Positions 8,562 through 16,424 of a DNA stretch of 64,000 nucleotides are shown one piece after another (within the stretch, counting starts at the first letter, position 1; the number at the start of each line of letters is the position of its first letter). The position numbers were made by a program, and so were the translations under genes. The notes below the pieces were generated by a model. That model was not told the origin of the DNA. It worked only from the letters and a program-made list of their open reading frames with translations, and ran no database searches. Origin of the DNA: Aquibium sp. ELW1220 (GTDB taxonomy: Bacteria > Pseudomonadota > Alphaproteobacteria > Rhizobiales > Rhizobiaceae); NCBI RefSeq assembly GCF_030398385.1, contig NZ_JAOAOQ010000002.1, positions 133,162 through 197,161 on the forward strand, given 5' to 3'.

Positions 8562-9470
8562 ATGGATTCCTTCGAACTCAACAAACTGCTCGGCGGCCTG
8601 CTCGGCGCTGTCTTCGTCGTGTTCTCGATCTCGCTCGCATCGGACGCGATCTTCTCGAGCCCTGCCCCCGAAACGCCCGGCTACGCCATCGCGGCGGCCG
8701 AGCCCGAAGAAGGCGCATCAGGCCCGGCCGAGCCCGAGATCGAGCCCATTGCCGTCCGGCTCGCGTCGGTCGACATCGCCAAGGGTGAAAGCCTGTTCGG
8801 ACGCTGCTCGGCCTGCCACACGGTCGAGAGCGGCGGCGCCAACAAGGTTGGACCGAACCTCTGGGACATCGTCAACCGCCCGATCGCCGGCCATGAGGGC
8901 TTTGCCTATTCCGGCGCGATGAAGGAATTTTCCGGGGGCGGCACCGTGGTCTGGGACTACGACCACCTCGACCATTTCATCGCCTCGCCGAAGGGCCTCG
9001 TCCGCGGCACCGCGATGGGCTTCGCCGGCCTGAAGAACCCGCAGGACCGCGCCGACATCATCGCCTACCTGCATACGTTGTCGGACAATCCGGCACCGCT
9101 GCCGGAAGTCGAGGCGGAGGCCGCCGCTGCGCCAGAGGCGCCGGCTGCCGAAGAACCCGCCGCCGAAGCGCCTGCCGCCGAAGCTCCGGCCGCTGCGGAA
9201 CCGGCTGCGCCCGAAGCGCCGGCTGCCGAAGAGCCCGCCGCCGAAGAACCTGCAGCCCCGAACGCGGCCCCTGCCGCCGGGGAGGCCACACCGGCTCCGA
9301 CGGCGATGGAGACCGCTCCCGCCGCGCCCGCGACGGAAACGCCTGCCACTGAGACGCCTGCCACTGAGACTCCGGCCACGGAGATACCGGCGATCGAACC
9401 GGCCACGCCCGCCACCGACGGGCCCGTGATCGAGCAACCTGCCGAAAGCGCTGCGCCCGCTGCTCAGTAA
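8562..9470 (+). CDS. membrane-anchored class I cytochrome c with long Pro/Ala/Glu tail (CycM-like)
   Basis: A 302-residue protein. Residues 1-30 ([26 protein letters not shown]) form an uncleaved membrane anchor typical of CycM/c552. A linker rich in acidic residues precedes a cytochrome c domain with the haem site CSACHTV (about residues 83-89), [22 protein letters not shown], and the axial-Met stretch [12 protein letters not shown], then [19 protein letters not shown]. CycM proteins carry electrons from the bc1 complex to the aa3 oxidase on the periplasmic face. CycM is usually near 185-200 residues; here about 115 extra residues made of [11 protein letters not shown]- and ETPAT-type repeats follow the haem domain. 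The repeat tail is the odd part. Confidence 0.88.
   Translation: MDSFELNKLLGGLLGAVFVVFSISLASDAIFSSPAPETPGYAIAAAEPEEGASGPAEPEIEPIAVRLASVDIAKGESLFGRCSACHTVESGGANKVGPNLWDIVNRPIAGHEGFAYSGAMKEFSGGGTVVWDYDHLDHFIASPKGLVRGTAMGFAGLKNPQDRADIIAYLHTLSDNPAPLPEVEAEAAAAPEAPAAEEPAAEAPAAEAPAAAEPAAPEAPAAEEPAAEEPAAPNAAPAAGEATPAPTAMETAPAAPATETPATETPATETPATEIPAIEPATPATDGPVIEQPAESAAPAAQ
9336..9395 (+). repeat. 15-base tandem repeat coding for ETPAT units
   Basis: Four head-to-tail 15-base units at 9336, 9351, 9366 and 9381 (GAAACGCCTGCCACT, GAGACGCCTGCCACT, then two diverged copies) encode [15 protein letters not shown] and EIPAI in the tail of the cytochrome gene. The first two units differ by a single base, which suggests recent slippage expansion. 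Confidence 0.85.
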
Positions 9471-9499
9471 CCTGACGAAATCGTAATCGCATCACCATG

Positions 9500-9529
9500 A
9501 AAAAGCCGGGTTCCGCCCGGCTTTTTTTG
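9500..9529 (+). terminator. rho-independent terminator after the cytochrome c gene
   Basis: The stem AGCCGGG / CCCGGCT around the loop TTCCG is followed by a run of seven T residues. It lies 30 bases after the cytochrome stop codon and before the transporter operon. The A-run before the stem also allows weaker termination from the other strand. Confidence 0.85.
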
Positions 9530-9621
9530 TTAACGTCCAGGCTCACGGGACGGACGGGCTTTCCGTTCGCGCCTTGAAACCTAGCTTTGGACGAAGGATG
9601 CCACCCAACGTGAGAACCGGA

Positions 9622-11496
9622 ATGCTGCAGACGAAACCTTTCGCCGCCGCCCTTCTTTCCGTTTTTCTGGCTGGTCAGCCCGCATACGCACAAGCGACCG
9701 ACGGAGAATGGCGCACGACAGCCTCGTTGATCGGGGAGTCGAAATATGCGGACGGGTTTCAGCGCTACGCCCACGTCAATCCCGAGGCGCCCAAGGGCGG
9801 AACGCTGAACACCGTCACCTCCGGCGGTTTCGATTCCTTCAATCCCTTCATCGTGCGCGGTACGGCGGCCGCAGGCTTCACGCAGGCCGGCGGGCTGCTG
9901 TGGGACACGCTGATGGACCAGTCGATCGACGAGCCCAGCACCAGCCACCCGCTGGTCGCCGAGGCGTTCAGCTATCCCGACGACTATTCCTCTGCCACCT
10001 ACCGGCTGAATCCTGATGCGCGGTGGCACGACGGAGAGCCGATCACGGCACAGGACGTGGTGTGGAGCTTCGGCAAGCTGAAGGAGATCAGCCCCTTCTT
10101 CAACCGCTACTTCGCCAACGTGACCGGCGCCGAGGCGATCGGAGAGCACGAGGTGCTGTTTACCTTCGACCAGACCGGCAACCGCGAGCTTCCGCTGATC
10201 CTCGGCGACATGCCGGTTCTGCCGCAGCACTGGTGGGAAGGGCAGGATGCGCAGGGCAACACCCGCGACATCACCCAGCCGACGCTCGAAAAGCCGCTCG
10301 GCTCCGGCGCCTATCGCATCGCCAGCTTCAAGCCGGGATCCGAAATCGTCTGGGAGCGCGTCGAGGATTACTGGGCAAAGGATCTGCCGGTGAATGTCGG
10401 GCGCAAGAACTTCGACCGCCGCCGCTACGTCTACATCCAGGACGAGAACGCCGAGTGGCAGGCCTTCATCAAGGGCGGTCTCGAGGATATGCGGCCGGAA
10501 AACAGTTCGCGTCGCTGGCACACGGAATACAACTTCCCGGCCATCGAAGCGGGCGACGTGGTTAAGGCCGAGTTCCCGACGGAGCACGGCGAAGCCATGC
10601 AGGCCTTCGTTCTCAACCTGCGGCGGCCGCAGTTCCAGAACAGGCGGGTGCGCGAGGCGCTGACCTGGGCTCTCGATTTCGAAAGCATGAACCGCAACCT
10701 GTTCTACAATTCAAACACCCGCACGGATTCCTATTTCGAGGGCGGTGAACTGGCCTCGTCCGGCCTGCCCGAGGGCCGTGAGCTCGAAATCCTGGAGGAA
10801 TTCCGCGAAAAGCTGCCCAAGGAGGTCTTCGAGGAAGAGTTCAAGCTTCCCGTCTACGACTCGCCGCAGGCCGAGCGCCAGAACCTGCGCGAGGCCGTGC
10901 GTCTCTTCGCCGAGGCCGGCTGGACCATCAAGGGTGGCAAACTGGTGAACGGGGCGGGCGAGCAGTTCCGGATCGAGTTCCTCGGGCGCGGACCGACCGA
11001 CGAGACCATCACCGGCTCCTATATTGCCAACCTGCGCAAGATCGGCATCGACGCGTCGCTGCGGATCATCGACCCGGCGCAGTATGTGAACCGCTACCGC
11101 GCGTTCGATTTCGATTCGCTCACCGGCCAGTTCGCGCAGTCGCTGTCGCCCGGCAACGAGCAGCGCGAATACTGGGGCTCGGAGGCGGCCGACCAGCCCG
11201 GATCGCGCAATCTGGTCGGCATCAAGGACCCGGTGGTCGACGCGCTGGTCGACAGGATCATCTTCGCCACCGACCGCGAGGAGCTGGTGTCGGCGACCCG
11301 GGCCCTCGACCGGGTTCTGCTGTGGAATTTCTACGTGGTGCCGCAGTGGCACCGGCCGGAAATCTGGCTCGCCTACTGGAACAAGTTCGGCATGCCGGAC
11401 ACCCAGCCGGCCTATGCGGGCGTCGACATCGATTCCTGGTGGGTCGATTCCGAGAAGGAAGCAGCCCTCGCCGCCAAGTATCGCAGCCAGAACTGA
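9622..11496 (+). CDS. yejA: peptide/microcin-C type ABC transporter substrate-binding protein (YejA-like, Sec-exported)
   Basis: From the ATG at 9622 the protein has 624 residues and a classic Sec signal peptide (MLQTKPFAAALLSVFLAGQP, cleaved near AYAQA). In-frame starts at 9598 (ATG) and 9574 (TTG) are possible but have worse ribosome sites. The mature protein is an SBP_bac_5 family cluster-C binding protein: HVNPEAPKGGTLNTVT, SFNPFIVRGTAAAGF, YRLNPDARWHDGEPITAQDVVWSF, and GSGAYRIASFKPGSEIVWERV. YejA-type proteins bind peptides, including microcin C. It heads the transporter operon, with a second paralogue directly downstream. Confidence 0.88.
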   Translation: MLQTKPFAAALLSVFLAGQPAYAQATDGEWRTTASLIGESKYADGFQRYAHVNPEAPKGGTLNTVTSGGFDSFNPFIVRGTAAAGFTQAGGLLWDTLMDQSIDEPSTSHPLVAEAFSYPDDYSSATYRLNPDARWHDGEPITAQDVVWSFGKLKEISPFFNRYFANVTGAEAIGEHEVLFTFDQTGNRELPLILGDMPVLPQHWWEGQDAQGNTRDITQPTLEKPLGSGAYRIASFKPGSEIVWERVEDYWAKDLPVNVGRKNFDRRRYVYIQDENAEWQAFIKGGLEDMRPENSSRRWHTEYNFPAIEAGDVVKAEFPTEHGEAMQAFVLNLRRPQFQNRRVREALTWALDFESMNRNLFYNSNTRTDSYFEGGELASSGLPEGRELEILEEFREKLPKEVFEEEFKLPVYDSPQAERQNLREAVRLFAEAGWTIKGGKLVNGAGEQFRIEFLGRGPTDETITGSYIANLRKIGIDASLRIIDPAQYVNRYRAFDFDSLTGQFAQSLSPGNEQREYWGSEAADQPGSRNLVGIKDPVVDALVDRIIFATDREELVSATRALDRVLLWNFYVVPQWHRPEIWLAYWNKFGMPDTQPAYAGVDIDSWWVDSEKEAALAAKYRSQN

Positions 11497-11511
11497 CCGC
11501 GGAGCAAGACC

Positions 11512-13425
11512 ATGATGGGCGCATCGTCTCGTCGTGATTTCCTGAAGGCGTCGGGCGCCAGTGCTCTGGCGCCGTTTCTTCCGGCCTTCGCGGGCGCGCT
11601 GGCCGGCGTGCCGCTGCTGGCGCGCGAGGCCTTCGCGCAAGTGGCGTCCGAAACGCCGCTGCATGGCATCTCGCCCTTCGGCGAGCTGAAATACGGACCC
11701 GATTTCGCGCATTTCGACTATGTCGACCCGGCGGCGCCCAAGGGCGGGCGCATCGTCACGCAATTGTCCCAGTGGTCGCTCAACCAGGCGCCGGACACGT
11801 TCGATACGCTCAATGCCTATGTGCTGCGCGGAACCGGCGCCGCCGGCATGGGACTGACGTTCGCCACGCTTCTGGCCGGGTCGGCCGACGAGATGGGCGC
11901 CTACTACGCCTATGCAGCCGAATCGATCACGCTCGGAGAAGACCGGTTGACCTGGCGCTTCCGGTTGCGCCCGGAGGCGGTCTTCCACGACGGCACGCCG
12001 ATCACGGCCGACGACGTGGTGTTTTCGCTGGAGACGTTGCGCGACGAAGGGCACGAGAACCTGGCGAGCACGCTGCGGCAGATCGAGGTGATCGAGGCGC
12101 TTGACGACCGTACGGTTTCGGTACGCCTCAATCCGCTTGCCGGCATCTCGACCGTGTTCACCATTGCTGCCGGCTGCCCGATCATGTCGCGCGCCTGGTG
12201 GGCGGGGCGAACCTTCGATGCCACGTTGTCGGAAGGTCCGCTGGGCTCCGGCCCCTACAAGGTGGGGCGGTTCAATTTCGGCACCTACATCGAATTCGAC
12301 AGGGTCGAGAACGACTGGGCGGCGGATCTGCCGGTCATGCTTGGCCGGTTCAATTTCGATCGCATCCGCTACGACTATTACCGTGATCGGAACGCCTCCT
12401 TTGAGGCTTTCAAGGCCGGGGTCATCCTGTTTCGCGAGGAGTTCACCTCCCGCAACTGGGCGAGCGACTACAACTTCCCGGCCATCCTCGATGGCCGGGT
12501 CAAGACCGACGAAGTGCCCGACGAGACGCCTTCGGCCGGACAGGCCTGGTTCTTCAACACGCGACGGCCGAAATTCGCCGACGCACGGGTTCGCAATGCC
12601 ATCGCGCTGCTGTTCGACTTCGAGTGGACGAACAAGAACATCATGTTCAACTCTTTCGAGCGCTCGATGTCGTTCTACGAGATGACCGAGCACAAGGCAC
12701 AGGGACGTCCGGACGAAGCCGAACTGGCGCTGCTCGAACCGTTCCGCGAGAGCCTGCCGGAGGCTGTCTTCGGGGAGCCTTTCGTGCCGCCGGTCAGCGA
12801 CGGCTCGGGGCGCATTCGCGAACGCCAGCGCGAAGCGATCGCGATGCTCGAGACCGCGGGATGCACGCGGCAGGGCGGGAAGATCGTGCTGCCTTCGGGC
12901 GAACCCCTGACGATCGAATTCCTCAACAACAGCCAGACGTTCGAGCCGCACCACAACGCCTTCATCCGCAACCTCCGCCAGGTCGGCATCGAGGCGAGCT
13001 ACCGGCTCGTGGATGCCTCGCAATACTCGTTGCGGACACGGCAGTTCGATTTCGACATGATCGTCGCCCGCCATTCCATGAGCCCCTACCCCAGCCGCGG
13101 AATCCGGCAATCCTTCGGGACCGAGACGGCGAACGCCCCCGGCTCGCTGAACTTGGCCGGCGTGGCCCACCCCGCCGTGGACGCGCTTCTCGACGAGATC
13201 ATCGCCGCTAAGAGCTGGGAGGAGTTCAGGACCGCCAACCGGGCGCTGGACCGGATCCTGCGCGCCCAGCACTACTACGTGTTCCAGTGGTACAAGCCGA
13301 CGCGGTGGCTCGCCTACTGGGACTATTACGACCGGCCGAAAGTGGCGCAGAGGTTCGGTGTCGGCGTCATCGATACCTGGTGGACGCGCCCCGACCGCAT
13401 CGACGCGACCGGCATGACCGGCTAA
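11512..13425 (+). CDS. second YejA-like substrate-binding protein, Tat-exported
   Basis: A 637-residue paralogue of the preceding protein with the same layout (DPAAPKGGRIVTQL, NAYVLRGTGAAGMGLTF, RLRPEAVFHDGTPITADDVVFS, GSGPYKVGRFNFGTYIEFDRVENDW). Unlike its neighbour it begins MMGASSRRDFLKASGASALA: SRRDFLK is a twin-arginine motif, followed by a hydrophobic stretch ending AREAFAQ. A GGAGC ribosome site sits 7 bases before the ATG at 11512. The gap to the previous gene is 15 bases, so both are in one operon and probably serve the same YejBEF core with different ligands; the ligand split is inference. Confidence 0.88.
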   Translation: MMGASSRRDFLKASGASALAPFLPAFAGALAGVPLLAREAFAQVASETPLHGISPFGELKYGPDFAHFDYVDPAAPKGGRIVTQLSQWSLNQAPDTFDTLNAYVLRGTGAAGMGLTFATLLAGSADEMGAYYAYAAESITLGEDRLTWRFRLRPEAVFHDGTPITADDVVFSLETLRDEGHENLASTLRQIEVIEALDDRTVSVRLNPLAGISTVFTIAAGCPIMSRAWWAGRTFDATLSEGPLGSGPYKVGRFNFGTYIEFDRVENDWAADLPVMLGRFNFDRIRYDYYRDRNASFEAFKAGVILFREEFTSRNWASDYNFPAILDGRVKTDEVPDETPSAGQAWFFNTRRPKFADARVRNAIALLFDFEWTNKNIMFNSFERSMSFYEMTEHKAQGRPDEAELALLEPFRESLPEAVFGEPFVPPVSDGSGRIRERQREAIAMLETAGCTRQGGKIVLPSGEPLTIEFLNNSQTFEPHHNAFIRNLRQVGIEASYRLVDASQYSLRTRQFDFDMIVARHSMSPYPSRGIRQSFGTETANAPGSLNLAGVAHPAVDALLDEIIAAKSWEEFRTANRALDRILRAQHYYVFQWYKPTRWLAYWDYYDRPKVAQRFGVGVIDTWWTRPDRIDATGMTG

Positions 13426-13493
13426 CGTAAGATTCGCATGACACCGCTCGGCCAGCCTCGACCCTCGCGCGACTCCAAATCCGGACAGACTTG

Positions 13494-14594
13494 ATGGGCG
13501 CCTACATTCTCCGACGCCTCCTTCTCATGATCCCGACGCTGTTCGGTATCATGGCCATATCCTTCACCGTCATCCAGTTCGCGCCGGGCGGGCCGGTGGA
13601 GCAGGTCATTGCCCGCATTTCCGGGCAGGCGGGCGATGCGACCGACCGGATTTCGGGCGGTGGCGGTGATTCGGCGGGGCAGAACTTCGACGCCAGCGGC
13701 GAGATCACGTCGAAGTACCGGGGCGCGCAGGGGCTCGATCCGGAGTTCATCAAGCAGCTCGAGGTGCAGTTCGGCTTCGACAAGCCGCCGCTCGAGCGCT
13801 TCTTCGGCATGCTGTGGGACTATGCGCGTTTCGATTTCGGCGAGAGCTTCTTCCGCGACATCTCGGTGCTGGAACTGATCCTCGAGAAGATGCCGGTCTC
13901 GATCTCGCTCGGTCTCTGGCTGACGCTGATTTCCTACGCGATCTCGATTCCGCTCGGCATTCGCAAGGCGGTGAAGGACGGCTCCACCTTCGACGTCTGG
14001 ACGAGCGGCGTCATCATCGTTGCCTACGCGATCCCGAGCTTCCTGTTCGCCATCCTGCTCCTGGTGCTGTTTGCCGGCGGCTCGTTCTGGGATTTCTTCC
14101 CGCTGCGCGGCCTGACCTCGGACAATTGGGACCAGCTGTCGCTGTGGGGCAAGATCGTCGACTACTTCTGGCACCTCGCCCTGCCGCTGACGGCCATGGT
14201 GCTGTCGGCCTTCGCAACCACGACGCTGCTCACCAAGAACTCGTTCCTGGAAGAGATCCGCAAGCAATACGTCATCACCGCGCGGGCCAAGGGCCTGTCG
14301 GAGCGGCAGGTGCTCTACCGGCACGTCTTCCGCAACGCCATGCTGATCATCATCGCGGGCTTCCCGGGTGCCTTCATCTCGGCCTTCTTCACCGGTTCGC
14401 TGCTGATCGAGAACATCTTCTCGCTCGACGGGCTGGGGCTGCTCGGCTTCCGCTCGGTGCTCGACCGCGACTATCCCGTCGTATTCGCGAACCTCTACAT
14501 CTTCTCGCTGATCGGCCTGTTCGTGGCGCTGATTTCCGACCTGACCTACACCTGGATCGATCCTCGGATCGACTTCGAGCGCAGGGAGGTCTGA
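13494..14594 (+). CDS. yejB: peptide ABC transporter permease YejB
   Basis: The ATG at 13494 ([20 protein letters not shown]) gives 366 residues. A TTG three bases earlier is also open. It is a BPD_transp_1 permease: an N-terminal membrane helix with the long periplasmic loop typical of YejB ([20 protein letters not shown] and on), then five more helices. The EAA coupling motif is at [20 protein letters not shown] near residue 265. It forms the inner-membrane channel with YejE. One base separates its stop from the yejE start. Confidence 0.93.
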   Translation: MGAYILRRLLLMIPTLFGIMAISFTVIQFAPGGPVEQVIARISGQAGDATDRISGGGGDSAGQNFDASGEITSKYRGAQGLDPEFIKQLEVQFGFDKPPLERFFGMLWDYARFDFGESFFRDISVLELILEKMPVSISLGLWLTLISYAISIPLGIRKAVKDGSTFDVWTSGVIIVAYAIPSFLFAILLLVLFAGGSFWDFFPLRGLTSDNWDQLSLWGKIVDYFWHLALPLTAMVLSAFATTTLLTKNSFLEEIRKQYVITARAKGLSERQVLYRHVFRNAMLIIIAGFPGAFISAFFTGSLLIENIFSLDGLGLLGFRSVLDRDYPVVFANLYIFSLIGLFVALISDLTYTWIDPRIDFERREV

Positions 14595-14595
14595 G

Positions 14596-15747
14596 ATGTC
14601 CGAGGTCATCCTGAAGGGCGAGGTGGAGCGCGTGCGGTCACGCACGAGGCGTCCGTTCCTGTCGCCGCTCAACCAGCGCCGCTGGCAGAACTTCAAGGCG
14701 AACCGCCGCGGACACTGGTCGCTGTGGATCTTCCTCGTCCTGTTCGTCCTGTCGATGCTGGCCAATGTCATCGCCAACGACAAGCCGATCATGGCCTCCT
14801 ACAACGGCGAACTGCTGTTCCCCGTGCTCGTCGACTATCCCGAGGAGAAGTTCGGCGGCTTCCTGGCCGTCACCGATTACCGCGACCCGGTGATCTACGA
14901 GGAGATCGAGGCCAATGGCTGGATCCTCTGGCCGCCCGTCCGCTACTCCTACCGCACGGTCAACAACGAGATCCCCGAAGCCGCGCCGGCGAAGCCGTCC
15001 TGGATGTACGACCGCGAGACCCGCTGCCAGCGCTACCCGCTCGGCGCCGAGGACCCGGCCTGCACGATCGGCAACTGGAACTGGCTCGGCACGGACGACC
15101 AGACCCGCGACGTGCTCGCCCGCGTCATCTACGGCTTCCGCATCTCGGTGCTGTTCGGCCTCGCGCTGACGCTGTGCTCGGCCGTCATCGGCGTGACGGC
15201 CGGCGCCATCCAGGGCTATTTCGGCGGCTGGACCGACCTGATCTTCCAGCGCTTCATCGAGATCTGGTCATCGATCCCCGTGCTCTACCTGCTGCTGATC
15301 ATCGCCGCCGTGCTGCCGCCGGGCTTCTTCATCCTGCTCGGCATCATGCTGCTCTTCTCCTGGGTGGGGTTCGTCGGCGTGGTGCGGGCGGAGTTCCTGC
15401 GCGCCCGCAACTTCGAATACGTCAATGCCGCCCGGGCGCTGGGTGTGCCGAACCGCACCATCATGTTCCGTCACCTGCTGCCCAACGCCATGGTGGCGAC
15501 GCTGACCTTCCTGCCTTTCATCCTGAACGGCTCGATCACGACGCTGACCTCGCTCGACTTCCTCGGTTTCGGCCTGCCGCCGGGTTCGGCGTCGCTCGGC
15601 GAACTGCTCAAGCAGGGCCAGAACAACCTCAACGCCCCCTGGCTCGCCATGTCCGGCTTCGTGGTGATCTCGCTGATGCTGTCGCTGCTGATCTTCATCG
15701 GCGAGGCGACCCGCGACGCGTTCGACCCGCGCAAGACGTTCCGGTGA
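14596..15747 (+). CDS. yejE: peptide ABC transporter permease YejE
   Basis: A 383-residue permease. It has the DppC-like N-terminal extension (FLSPLNQRRWQNFKANRRGHWSL), a first membrane helix, a large periplasmic segment with YPEEKFGGFLAVTDYRDP as in YejE proteins, and five C-terminal helices. The EAA loop reads NAARALGVPNRTIMFRHLLPNA. It pairs with YejB. The stop at 15745-15747 is followed not by yejF, as in the usual yejABEF order, but by a vapBC pair. Confidence 0.93.
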   Translation: MSEVILKGEVERVRSRTRRPFLSPLNQRRWQNFKANRRGHWSLWIFLVLFVLSMLANVIANDKPIMASYNGELLFPVLVDYPEEKFGGFLAVTDYRDPVIYEEIEANGWILWPPVRYSYRTVNNEIPEAAPAKPSWMYDRETRCQRYPLGAEDPACTIGNWNWLGTDDQTRDVLARVIYGFRISVLFGLALTLCSAVIGVTAGAIQGYFGGWTDLIFQRFIEIWSSIPVLYLLLIIAAVLPPGFFILLGIMLLFSWVGFVGVVRAEFLRARNFEYVNAARALGVPNRTIMFRHLLPNAMVATLTFLPFILNGSITTLTSLDFLGFGLPPGSASLGELLKQGQNNLNAPWLAMSGFVVISLMLSLLIFIGEATRDAFDPRKTFR

Positions 15748-15752
15748 GGGGC

Positions 15753-15777
15753 ATGGAATGCTATATCCACCTTCCAT
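15753..15777. promoter_or_regulatory. inverted repeat and -10-like box before vapB (candidate operator)
   Basis: ATGGAA at 15753 and TTCCAT at 15772 form a perfect 6-base inverted repeat that brackets the -10-like sequence CTATAT. It begins 6 bases after the yejE stop and ends 18 bases before the vapB ATG. VapB antitoxins with VapC bind such palindromes to repress their own operon, so this is a plausible autoregulatory site. No other support is visible. Confidence 0.45.
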
Positions 15778-15795
15778 TTTCGTCAGGAGGCAGGA

Positions 15796-16035
15796 ATGGG
15801 CGTGAACATTGCGAACCCGGACATCGAACGCCTGGCCAATGAACTTGCGGCGGTCACGGGAGAAGACGTCACGTCGGCTGTCCGGAGCGCGCTTCAAGAG
15901 AAACTGCAACGGCTGAGCCGCGTGACGGAAAAGAGGAAGCGAATACAGGAAATACTGGACGCCCTCCCGCCTCCGCCTCCGGGGGTCACCAGCGATCATT
16001 CGGATCTTTATGACGAGTGGGGACTTCCGAAATGA
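15796..16035 (+). CDS. vapB: VapB-type antitoxin (Rv0623-like)
   Basis: A 79-residue protein with a strong ribosome site (CAGGAGG, 5 bases before the ATG). It starts MGVNIANPDIERLANELAAV and continues with TGEDVTSAVRSALQEKL, the short ribbon/helix DNA-binding form of the Rv0623-type VapB antitoxins. The C-terminal tail (PPPPPGVTSDHSDLYDEWGLPK), ending in the DxLYDexGLP motif, inserts into the toxin's active site in this family. Its stop overlaps the vapC start (ATGA). The antitoxin neutralises VapC and autoregulates the operon. Confidence 0.9.
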   Translation: MGVNIANPDIERLANELAAVTGEDVTSAVRSALQEKLQRLSRVTEKRKRIQEILDALPPPPPGVTSDHSDLYDEWGLPK

Positions 16036-16424
16036 TCGTCGACGCATCGGCGATCCTTGCCATGCTGCTGAAGGAGCCGGAAGTGCTTGCGTTCGCGGAT
16101 CATATCGGCGGGTGCGCAGAAGAAGCCGTCATCTCGCCGGTGAACTATCTGGAGATCGCTCTCCGGATCGATCGCGGCGAGACACCTGAACTGTCTGCCG
16201 CGCTCGACCCGCTGCTCGCATCTTTGGAAATGCGGATCGCAGCGATTACCCCGGAGCAGGCCTATCTCGCCCGTGAGGCCTACCAGCGCTTCGGCAAGGG
16301 CAATCACCCCGCCCGGCTCAACCAGGGCGACTGTTTCGCCTATGCGCTCGCCAAGTCGCGTGGCGAAGCGCTTCTCTTCAAGGGCGACGACTTCCGCCAG
16401 ACAGACGTCGAGGCCGCGTTTTGA
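16032..16424 (+). CDS. vapC: VapC-type PIN-domain ribonuclease toxin
   Basis: A 130-residue PIN-domain protein starting MIVDASAILAMLLKEPE at the ATG that overlaps the vapB stop. The acidic catalytic set is visible: Asp4 in VDAS, Glu in NYLEIALRID, Asp in NQGDCFAYALAKSR and Asp in FKGDDFRQTDV. VapC toxins cut tRNA or rRNA in a Mg-dependent way when the antitoxin decays. Its TGA stop at 16422-16424 overlaps the TTG start of yejF, so the toxin is wired between two transporter genes with coupling on both sides. All key residues are present, so it looks functional. Confidence 0.92.
   Translation: MIVDASAILAMLLKEPEVLAFADHIGGCAEEAVISPVNYLEIALRIDRGETPELSAALDPLLASLEMRIAAITPEQAYLAREAYQRFGKGNHPARLNQGDCFAYALAKSRGEALLFKGDDFRQTDVEAAF

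Noticed and set aside
10711-13272. 853-codon open frame on the minus strand opposite the two binding-protein genes
   Set aside because: An antisense shadow of real plus-strand genes with complete domains and signal peptides.
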